Below the pieces are notes generated by a model. The model was not told the origin of the DNA, searched no databases, and saw only the letters and a list, made by a program, of their open reading frames with translations. This document shows, piece after piece, positions 1-5,077 of a stretch of 11,421 bases of DNA. Within the stretch, counting starts at the first letter, position 1. Every line of letters starts with the position of its first letter. This stretch comes from CAYUWH01 sp964448615 (GTDB lineage: Bacteria; Patescibacteriota; Gracilibacteria; Peribacterales; Peribacteraceae): assembly GCA_964448615.1 (NCBI GenBank), contig CAYUWH010000040.1, forward strand, positions 1 through 11,421, read 5' to 3'. Made by a program: the position numbers and the translations under genes.

Positions 1-2
1 TA

Positions 3-323
3 TCAGCATGGAGCATGTGTTGGTCCTATGAAAAAATGTTCTATGGGTCCAAGTACCAATCCAGTGAGGACGACACGCGGGTTTCTTATAACTACAACTC
101 TGATAAAACCAGGTATCTGAAAGAAGCACGCCTGGGGATTGAGACTGCGAATGACCAAATTATTCGGCTCACACAGGCACTACAAAACATATGTAATCCC
201 CCAATTCATGTGAAAGCTAAGAACGCCTTTTTCGCTCAGAACCAGCAAATCAATCAAGGAGTTCCTCCTAAAGATTTAGCAGATTCCAACGAGCATCCTC
301 ATGCCTCAAATCTCCCTCATTGA
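3..323 (+). CDS. Unrecognised partial or degraded reading frame at the left edge
   Basis: This frame is open from the window edge to a stop at 321-323, so it may be the 3' part of a longer gene; the first ATG inside the window is at 15. I do not recognise the protein. The middle (residues about 35-60 counted from the ATG at 15) is charged and could form a helix or coiled coil, and the rest is polar and low in hydrophobic residues. A different frame just upstream (bases 1-30) reads HGACVGP, and the stretch RYLKEA follows in this frame. Together these faintly recall a family of small mobile-element proteins with an HGG-x-GP segment followed by HGRY-x-EA, which would imply a frameshifted remnant. 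It overlaps the next gene by 23 bases in another frame. It could equally be non-coding. Confidence 0.35.
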   Translation, partial: SAWSMCWSYEKMFYGSKYQSSEDDTRVSYNYNSDKTRYLKEARLGIETANDQIIRLTQALQNICNPPIHVKAKNAFFAQNQQINQGVPPKDLADSNEHPHASNLPH

Positions 324-597
324 ACGGACGGATAGGCTTTGCATTCGTCATGTACAAGCTGCAATTCCAAAATCATCCATCGCTGTAACTCTGCAGCTTG
401 AGGGCAGGTTCGGCCTTCAAGATGTTCAGGTAGTCGGGAAACTTACAAATTTGAGAAACGGATACCGATATTATTTCCTTTGCCCCCAATGCGATCAGGC
501 GTTTAGTAGCCTCTACCGCCAGGACTTTGGACAGTACGCCTGTAGGAGGTGTCTCGGCTTGTTCTACGCTTCATCAATGCGAGTGGAGATTAATTGA
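301..597 (+). CDS. Small zinc-ribbon protein
   Basis: A 98-residue protein with a four-cysteine zinc ribbon near its C-terminus: C61-P-Q-C64 and C81-R-R-C84, separated by 16 residues. The segment from GYRYYFLCPQC to YACRRCLGLFYAS matches the pattern of small zinc-ribbon proteins found in many bacterial accessory regions, where an aromatic-rich strand leads into CPxC and the second knuckle reads CRRC-x-GL-x-Y. The N-terminal half (residues 1-50) is probably beta-rich, with no motif I recognise. The start at 301 lies inside the preceding frame, and a later start is possible. The stop at 595-597 overlaps the end of the convergent XRE gene by eight bases. The function is unknown; nucleic-acid binding is a guess from the zinc ribbon alone. 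Confidence 0.6.
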   Translation: MPQISLIERTDRLCIRHVQAAIPKSSIAVTLQLEGRFGLQDVQVVGKLTNLRNGYRYYFLCPQCDQAFSSLYRQDFGQYACRRCLGLFYASSMRVEIN

Positions 598-811
598 ATG
601 TGATCATGTCGTTCGGCTCCATGCCAAACGCCTTTGAGATCTTCTCCAGAGTACTCAGTCTCATATCACGCGGCTTCTTACTTTCGTACCGCTGATAATA
701 TTTGTACTCCATCTTGCACTTACGAGCTGCGTCTTCCTGGGTCCAGCCGCGCTCTTCACGAAGCCCTTTTAATCGTTTTGCCAACTTTGTTCCTGTGTCT
801 GATGTCATCAC
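590..811 (-). CDS. XRE-family HTH transcriptional regulator
   Basis: A 73-residue single-domain protein of the Cro/CI (XRE) helix-turn-helix class. Residues about 9-68 form the five-helix domain: LAKRLKGLREERGWTQEDAA holds helices 1 and 2, KMEYKYYQRYESKK the recognition helix and the following turn, and STLEKISKAFGMEPNDMI the C-terminal helices. Length is typical for a stand-alone XRE regulator. Translation can begin at GTG 811 or at ATG 806-808; the only purine-rich upstream sequence (AGGG) sits too close to either to be a good ribosome binding site. It is divergent from the membrane protein at 902, and the 90-base gap holds a strong inverted repeat at 841-864, the obvious candidate for its binding site. 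It probably represses itself and the divergent gene; this is inference from layout. Confidence 0.85.
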   Translation of the reverse strand: MMTSDTGTKLAKRLKGLREERGWTQEDAARKCKMEYKYYQRYESKKPRDMRLSTLEKISKAFGMEPNDMITFN

Positions 812-840
812 CCTAAGTATCGGGATGGTTTGAATCTCTT

Positions 841-864
841 TACACCGTCATATGTGACGGTGTA
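841..864. promoter_or_regulatory. Perfect inverted repeat, candidate operator of the XRE regulator
   Basis: Two perfect 10-base arms (TACACCGTCA and TGACGGTGTA) flank a 4-base centre TATG, between the divergent XRE gene and the membrane protein gene. No T-run follows on either strand, and the repeat is upstream of both genes, so a terminator is unlikely. Size, symmetry and position fit a dimeric XRE repressor site. No convincing -35/-10 pair was found around it. Confidence 0.65.
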
Positions 865-901
865 GGCTTCAAGGCAACTATTTGTCTTAACTAATTCTCC
901 T

Positions 902-1807
902 ATGACGTCGAAACACCCTCACGCTCTTCGTACAATCCTTCTTTCCCTTCTCCCTGCTGCAATCTATACGCAAAACTATGCCTGGATGACAGCAAATACC
1001 TACGTTGGCATCGCCTTTCTATTCATCTGGCTCCTCATGATCTGGAGCGCATGGCAGCTGATCGAGAAAAACCATGTCACCGAACGACTCTTGCGACTGA
1101 CAGAAATCGCGTTCTTCCTCCTGCCAATCTCGTCCATCGTCTTCATGTTCGTGGTGGGTGCGAGAGCGGTGGGTGGTGCCCAAGGAGACGCACAGCAAGC
1201 AGGTGCGGCTATTGGGACTGCAATCGGAGGAGCATTTATCGTAGCGCTCGCTTTCGTCGTCGGTCTCATTGGCGGGATAATCATGCACCTGATCACTGGC
1301 AGCTACGATAAAAAGGCGGAGGCCTCGGGTGTGAAACAACCGGAAACGCTCTCGAACAAGAGCGGCATCGCTCTGTCTCTTATAGGAGTTGTCGTCATCG
1401 CATTCGTTCTTGGGGCGGCTGGCGCAGCCTCCGGTCCTGCCTCATCTTCTCAAACGACCGCAACGGGCTCGCAAGCATCGCAAGCGCCCGTAGAACCGCT
1501 TCTGGAGGTGAAGACTTGGAAATTCTATAATCAATATGGCTTTGTCCACATGGAAGGTGAGGTCGCCAATATCAGCGGCCAGCGCCTGGAAAGTGTGACG
1601 GCGGTTGCCACGTACTACGACAAAGACGGCACCTTCATCACATCGGATGACACGCTTATCGAATATAACCCTCTCATGCCAGGGCAGACCTCACCCTTTG
1701 AGGTTCTGACGACGTACAACCCTGCGATTGAGAAGGGAATCGTGACCTTCAAGTACCTCTTCGGGGAGAAGATCCCTGTGCGGTATGCGGATGAGAAGAA
1801 GAAATGA
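902..1807 (+). CDS. Membrane protein with C-terminal FxLYD-like domain
   Basis: A 301-residue membrane protein. Hydrophobic segments lie at about 33-52, 67-87, 102-132 (Gly/Ala-rich, holding one long or two short spans) and 156-176. A Ser/Thr/Gln-rich linker follows (about 178-197), then a soluble beta domain at about 200-292. That domain carries the pattern of FxLYD domains: an aromatic strand, then EGEVANISGQRLESVTAVAT, then YYDKDGTF, then PLMPGQTSPFEV. Such domains are usually extracytoplasmic, but here the number of membrane spans is not certain enough to fix the side. No Shine-Dalgarno sequence precedes the ATG; the eight bases before it are TAATTCTCC-like and pyrimidine-rich. It is divergent from the XRE gene and probably under its control. 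I do not know its function; a host-range or phage-related role is possible but unsupported. Confidence 0.75.
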   Translation: MTSKHPHALRTILLSLLPAAIYTQNYAWMTANTYVGIAFLFIWLLMIWSAWQLIEKNHVTERLLRLTEIAFFLLPISSIVFMFVVGARAVGGAQGDAQQAGAAIGTAIGGAFIVALAFVVGLIGGIIMHLITGSYDKKAEASGVKQPETLSNKSGIALSLIGVVVIAFVLGAAGAASGPASSSQTTATGSQASQAPVEPLLEVKTWKFYNQYGFVHMEGEVANISGQRLESVTAVATYYDKDGTFITSDDTLIEYNPLMPGQTSPFEVLTTYNPAIEKGIVTFKYLFGEKIPVRYADEKKK

Positions 1808-1861
1808 GCAATGTTTCAAGGCAGCTTGTATTGCGTAGAATATCGCTACTGCGTAATGAAA

Positions 1862-2089
1862 TTACCTATCCCGCCCCTTCTTCAGACAAATACGAGTATC
1901 ACTCTTCGCTTTCTTCAGCCTTTGTTTTTTGTACGTCAGCACGTCACTTTCCAAGAAAATCGTCCCTGCAGATGTTTCCTGGAATGGAATCCTTTTCTCT
2001 TTAACTAGCTTGTTGACGTACTGCCGGGATACCTCAAGGTATTCGGCAACATCGAGCCTGCCCATCACTTTTGGCGCTTTCTGCTTCAT
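1862..2089 (-). CDS. Excisionase/MerR-like HTH DNA-binding protein
   Basis: A 75-residue basic protein. Residues about 9-58 form a winged-helix domain of the kind annotated as helix_turn_helix excisionase family: MGRLDVAEYLEVSRQYVNKL (helix, turn, recognition helix), then the wing KRIPFQETSAGTIFLES, then DVLTYKKQR. The lysine/arginine-rich tail (about 55-75) probably adds DNA contacts. It is divergent from the tyrosine recombinase at 2163, with 73 bases between them, the classic arrangement of a recombination directionality factor beside its integrase, although many such small proteins are plain repressors. There is no clear ribosome binding site. On its own strand the sequence TATTAT (2126-2121) could serve as a -10 element, but I found no good -35 for it. 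Confidence 0.8.
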   Translation of the reverse strand: MKQKAPKVMGRLDVAEYLEVSRQYVNKLVKEKRIPFQETSAGTIFLESDVLTYKKQRLKKAKSDTRICLKKGRDR

Positions 2090-2127
2090 GTGTTGTTATT
2101 TTGCTTCCGTAAGGCTTTTAATAATAG

Positions 2128-2156
2128 TTGTCTTCAAGACTACCTAATGATAAGAT
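2128..2156 (+). promoter_or_regulatory. Sigma-70-type promoter of the recombinase gene, predicted leaderless
   Basis: TTGTCT (2128-2133) and TAAGAT (2151-2156) are separated by exactly 17 bases; each matches its consensus at four of six positions. Only six bases separate the -10 element from the ATG at 2163, so transcription would start at or next to the start codon. That predicts a leaderless mRNA and fits the lack of any ribosome binding site there. Confidence 0.5.
2130..2140. promoter_or_regulatory. Short inverted repeat in the recombinase promoter, candidate operator
   Basis: GTCTT-C-AAGAC is a perfect dyad with 5-base arms that overlaps the -35 element and enters the spacer of the recombinase promoter. 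A protein bound here would block that promoter, and the divergent excisionase-like HTH protein is the natural candidate. The repeat is short enough to arise by chance. Confidence 0.35.
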
Positions 2157-2162
2157 AACGCC

Positions 2163-3104
2163 ATGCAACTTCTCCTACAGCAGTCATTGAAGACTCTCGC
2201 TGAGCCGTCTACCGACTATATCCTGTCCTTCATCCGCAATCAGTCGTGCTTCAATACGAAGCGAGACTACAAGACAGAAATCACGCTTTTCTATCGCCTC
2301 GTGAGGAAGAAGGCGACAGAGGTGACACTGCATGACATCATCGCCTACAGAGAGGGGCTTGAGACGAAGGGTTTAAAACCCGCAACGATTGCGAAAAAAC
2401 TCACCGTCCTTCGTCGGCTCTTCACGTTTCTCTATGAGCAGGGCGTTATCCCTATCAATCCTTCGGCGGGCGTAAAGTTGCCCAAGGTTAGCAATGAGAC
2501 CACCCGCGAAATACTAACGCTGGCTGAATGTAATCAACTTCTCGCATCCATCGAAACAACGACGATGAGAGGCAAGCGAGATAAAGCCATCCTAGCTCTC
2601 TTGCTGATCAACGGATTGCGGGTTTGTGAGATAGCACGGGCAAACATGGGCGATCTTATGCAGACGGAGGGATGTTTGGTACTCCGTGTACGTGGTAAGG
2701 GAGGGAAGAACATCGACACGCGTATTCGCGACGATGTGCACGAAGTGATCCAAGCGTACGTAGGAACACGCGGGACTCTGCAAGAGAAAGACTCCTTGTT
2801 CATCGGAACGACCCATCGCGCAAAGGATCGGATTACACGACGCAATGTGCAGCACATGGTGAAAGTACGTCTCAAGCGACTTGGCATTGATCGTCCGCAT
2901 GTCAGTACGCACTCACTACGGCATTCTTCGATCACGCATCTCATCAATGGTGGAGCAACTCTCATTGCAGCTCAGGATTTTGCGCGTCACTCCAATCCCG
3001 CAACGACACAGCGATATTTCCATAATTTGAATAGATTAAAGAATCATGCTGTCATCATGCAGCCAATTAGAGTGCAATACAGTGAGAAACGCGAAAGTAC
3101 ATGA
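2163..3104 (+). CDS. Tyrosine recombinase (XerC/D-like phage integrase family)
   Basis: A 313-residue site-specific recombinase of the usual XerC/XerD length. Residues about 14-95 are the SAM-like core-binding domain (LSFIRNQSCFNTKRDYKTEI through VLRRLFTFLYEQGVIPINPS), and about 115-300 the catalytic domain. The full active-site set is visible: R153 in GLRVCEIA, K179 in RVRGKGGK, H250-xx-R253 in THSLRHSSITHL, H276 in FARHSNPATTQRY, and the nucleophile Y285. It is therefore probably active. It sits divergent from an excisionase-like protein and just upstream of the copper operon, so it could be the integrase of an integrative element or a family-specific Xer protein. I see no tRNA gene or clear attachment repeat in the window. 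The start at 2163 is set by the predicted leaderless promoter; the preceding bases have no Shine-Dalgarno sequence. Confidence 0.9.
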   Translation: MQLLLQQSLKTLAEPSTDYILSFIRNQSCFNTKRDYKTEITLFYRLVRKKATEVTLHDIIAYREGLETKGLKPATIAKKLTVLRRLFTFLYEQGVIPINPSAGVKLPKVSNETTREILTLAECNQLLASIETTTMRGKRDKAILALLLINGLRVCEIARANMGDLMQTEGCLVLRVRGKGGKNIDTRIRDDVHEVIQAYVGTRGTLQEKDSLFIGTTHRAKDRITRRNVQHMVKVRLKRLGIDRPHVSTHSLRHSSITHLINGGATLIAAQDFARHSNPATTQRYFHNLNRLKNHAVIMQPIRVQYSEKREST

Positions 3105-3138
3105 AAAACGCACCTGCGAAGATCTATTGTAACTGCCA

Positions 3139-3167
3139 TTGACCTATACCTGGGGTGGGGGTAACAT
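3139..3167 (+). promoter_or_regulatory. Copper-operon promoter with CsoR-type operator in the spacer
   Basis: TTGACC (3139-3144, five of six consensus bases) and TAACAT (3162-3167, four of six) are separated by exactly 17 bases. The spacer is filled by a GC-rich element reading TATACC, then TGGGGTGGG, then GGTAA (3145-3164), with TACC/GGTA arms. This resembles the G/C-rich pseudo-palindromes with TACC...GGTA ends bound by copper-sensing CsoR proteins. A repressor here would cover the space between -35 and -10. Transcription would start near 3174, about 20 bases before csoR. Confidence 0.65.
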
Positions 3168-3193
3168 TCTCCTGTTTCTTCCCATTTACTATC

Positions 3194-3469
3194 ATGCGCA
3201 CAGCACACAAGGAAAAGGCCTACATCGCCCTCAAGAAAGCGAGCAGTTTGCTCCAGAAAATCGTCAAGATGGTGGAAGAAGATGCCTACTGCATCGATGT
3301 TATGCAGCAGAACATGGCTGTGGTCGGCCTCCTAAAGTCCGCCCACCACTCCCTGATGGAGGGGCATTTAGACAGTTGTGTGAAGACTGCGCTCGACACA
3401 GGATCGGCAGCCAAAAAGCAGCAGATGGTTCAAGAAATCCTCAAAGTTTCCAAACTCGCCAGTAAATAA
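3194..3469 (+). CDS. csoR: CsoR-family copper-sensing repressor
   Basis: A 91-residue all-helical regulator of the CsoR/RcnR (DUF156) family, which releases its operator on binding Cu(I). The three copper ligands of CsoR are present with the spacing of the Mycobacterium tuberculosis protein (C36, H61, C65): here C33 in EDAYC, H58 and C62 in EGHLDSC. The Tyr just before the first Cys is also kept. The start at 3194 is chosen because the family begins here, whereas the longer frame from 3155 would overlap the promoter and operator. It is the first gene of the copper operon, 17 bases before the next gene, so it is probably autoregulated. Odd points: the helix 1 pattern with arginines and GQ, and the arginine in helix 2, both used for DNA contact in studied CsoRs, are replaced by ALKKASSLLQ and AVVGLL. 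It therefore belongs to a divergent branch, and operator recognition may differ. Confidence 0.85.
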   Translation: MRTAHKEKAYIALKKASSLLQKIVKMVEEDAYCIDVMQQNMAVVGLLKSAHHSLMEGHLDSCVKTALDTGSAAKKQQMVQEILKVSKLASK

Positions 3470-3486
3470 CATTGCCCCTCTCTATT
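3470..3486 (+). other. Pyrimidine-rich translation leader without Shine-Dalgarno
   Basis: The gap between csoR and the next gene has 14 pyrimidines in 17 bases (core TTGCCCCTCTCTATT) and ends directly at the ATG. There is no AGGAG-like sequence within reach of the start. Confidence 0.5.
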
Positions 3487-4833
3487 ATGGATCGCACGAT
3501 CATCCCGATACGGAATATGCACTGCAAATCCTGCGAGCTGCTCATCGAGAAGTCGCTCCTCAGGATACCAGGCATAAAGAAGGCTAAAGTCAATTTTCAT
3601 CGTGCAGAAGCAGTTATTCACTCCCATCGCACACTCGATCTTGAACGTGTGCGTCAGGCGGTGGAGGGAGCGGGGTATGAAGTCGGAGAGAGCGAAAGAC
3701 GGCTGTGGTTTACCCGCGATTCGAACGAGTACGGATATCTCGCCATCGGCGGCATGCTTCTTCTTGCGCTGTATTTTCTAGCCAACAGAACTGGACTCTT
3801 GCAGTTATCGATGGCAAGTTCAGCAGGCACCGATATCGTTTCCGCCACGCTCATTGGTCTCACCGCCGGTATTTCGACGTGCATGGCACTCGTGGGGGGA
3901 CTGGTGCTTGGCGTCTCCGCTAGGCACGCAGAGAAGCATCCGGAAGCGACAGTCGCGCAGAAATTCCGCCCCCATGTCTTCTTCAATATCGGACGCATCG
4001 GAGCCTTCTTTCTTTTAGGGGGAATCCTCGGCACGCTCGGTGGATTTCTCTCACCTTCTGCCGTGGTGCTCGGCATTCTCACCATGCTCGTTGCGGTCGT
4101 CATGCTCCTTCTAGGTCTCCAGCTTACGGAGATCTTTCCCCGGTTAAACGCTTACAAACTCACACTTCCAAGCGGACTTGGCCGCCTGCTCGGGATCAGT
4201 ACACATCACACAAAGGAGTACAGCCATCGAAGCGCCTTGACGCTCGGTGCCCTCACGTTCTTCCTTCCGTGCGGATTCACACAGCTGATGCAGATGAATG
4301 CAATCGCTTCTGGCGGTTTTATTCCCGGAGGCATCATGATGGCCGCGTTCGCTGCGGGAACAGCCCCCGGTCTTCTTGGTATTGGCGGGCTGACATCCGT
4401 CGTCCGTGGCCTGGGAGCCAAGATTTTCTTCAAGACAGCGGGTCTCCTCGTCGTGGCCTTCGCAGTTTTCAACCTTGCAAACGGCTATAACTTAACAGGC
4501 TGGGCACCCTTCTGGGAAAACCAGAATGTTCCCATCGCGGCAGACACCAATGTCACTATGGAGAACGGCGTACAAATCGCCCAGATGCTTCAGGCAGCCG
4601 GAGGATACGAACCGAATGCTTTCGTCGTAAAAAGAGGAGTTCCTGTGCGGTGGATTGTGGATTCTATTAATCAAAATTCCTGCGCCGCGAGCATTAGTTT
4701 CCCCGCTATGTCCCTATCGAAATATTTGAGTCCCGGCGAGAACATCATCGAATTCACACCTATGCAGACGGGCACGCTCCGCTTTAGTTGTTCCATGGGA
4801 ATGTATCCCGGTTCGTTCACAGTCATCGACTAG
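3487..4833 (+). CDS. HMA / TauE-SafE-like membrane / cupredoxin fusion protein
   Basis: A 448-residue three-part protein. Residues 1-68 are a heavy-metal-associated (HMA) domain with the Cu(I)-binding motif M11-H-C13-K-S-C16. Residues about 84-333 are a seven-span membrane domain of the sulfite exporter TauE/SafE - UreH-like type, with the family hallmarks LTAGISTCMALVGGLVLG (125-142) and FFLPCGFTQLMQ (258-269). Residues about 372-448 are a cupredoxin-type domain ending EFTPMQTGTLRFSCSMGM, with likely copper ligands C399, C435 and M437/M439. With the HMA domain in the cytoplasm, seven spans put the cupredoxin outside, so the protein looks built to pass copper, or electrons, across the membrane. 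The conserved cysteines inside the membrane spans (C132, C262) would support either. The start at ATG 3487 is preferred to TTG 3472, because the HMA domain begins right after it and a C/T-rich leader precedes it. The transported species is not shown by the sequence. Confidence 0.85.
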   Translation: MDRTIIPIRNMHCKSCELLIEKSLLRIPGIKKAKVNFHRAEAVIHSHRTLDLERVRQAVEGAGYEVGESERRLWFTRDSNEYGYLAIGGMLLLALYFLANRTGLLQLSMASSAGTDIVSATLIGLTAGISTCMALVGGLVLGVSARHAEKHPEATVAQKFRPHVFFNIGRIGAFFLLGGILGTLGGFLSPSAVVLGILTMLVAVVMLLLGLQLTEIFPRLNAYKLTLPSGLGRLLGISTHHTKEYSHRSALTLGALTFFLPCGFTQLMQMNAIASGGFIPGGIMMAAFAAGTAPGLLGIGGLTSVVRGLGAKIFFKTAGLLVVAFAVFNLANGYNLTGWAPFWENQNVPIAADTNVTMENGVQIAQMLQAAGGYEPNAFVVKRGVPVRWIVDSINQNSCAASISFPAMSLSKYLSPGENIIEFTPMQTGTLRFSCSMGMYPGSFTVID

Positions 4834-4861
4834 TCTTTCCATCTTTCTTCTCCACCATCGC
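4834..4861 (+). other. Pyrimidine-rich translation leader without Shine-Dalgarno
   Basis: The gap before the HMA chaperone has 24 pyrimidines in 28 bases (core CTTTCCATCTTTCTTCTCC). No purine-rich ribosome binding site is present, and no hairpin is visible that would separate the transcript here. Confidence 0.55.
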
Positions 4862-5077
4862 ATGATCATTACTCTCTCCATTCCTGGTATTCATTGCACT
4901 TCCTGTGCGAATCTCATCAAGGACGTTAGCAGCGAATTTCCTTCGATAAAGAATGTAAACGTCGATATTGATGCGAAAAAAGTCACACTCGACCATGACG
5001 ATACTTTCAATATGCAGAAGTGGAGGGAAGAAATCGAATCACTCGATCCAAAGTACAAAATTCACCCAATTGTATGA
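4862..5077 (+). CDS. Small HMA-domain copper chaperone (CopZ-like)
   Basis: A 71-residue single HMA domain (beta-alpha-beta-beta-alpha-beta ferredoxin-like fold), the size of CopZ/Atx1 copper chaperones. The metal site is G9-I-H-C12-T-S-C15, at the expected place after the first strand. These cytoplasmic proteins carry Cu(I) to the HMA domain or membrane entry site of CopA-type pumps. Here the pump follows directly: the TGA stop overlaps the ATG of the ATPase gene in an ATGA (5074-5077), so the two are probably translated together and in matched amounts. The GIHC in place of the common GMxC means the motif lacks the usual Met before the first Cys, an ordinary variation. The substrate call, copper and not another soft metal, rests on the neighbouring genes. 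Confidence 0.85.
   Translation: MIITLSIPGIHCTSCANLIKDVSSEFPSIKNVNVDIDAKKVTLDHDDTFNMQKWREEIESLDPKYKIHPIV

Noticed and set aside
841..864. Inverted repeat read as an intrinsic terminator
   Set aside because: No T-run follows on either strand, and it lies upstream of both flanking genes, not between convergent ends.
1808..1861. Candidate terminator between the convergent FxLYD and excisionase-like genes
   Set aside because: Only imperfect short repeats (such as two TGCGTA copies in the same direction) are present; no stable stem with a T-run.
1804..2008. Two short plus-strand frames after the FxLYD membrane protein
   Set aside because: They are opposite the excisionase-like gene, which has a clear HTH domain; the plus-strand translations are unremarkable.
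2534..2965. Minus-strand open frames of 143 and 106 codons inside the recombinase gene
   Set aside because: They lie opposite the catalytic domain with all its active-site residues, and their own sequences show no recognisable fold.
3155..3193. Longer N-terminal start for the CsoR-like gene
   Set aside because: It would begin inside the -35/-10 spacer and operator, upstream of the predicted transcription start, and the extra residues do not belong to the family.
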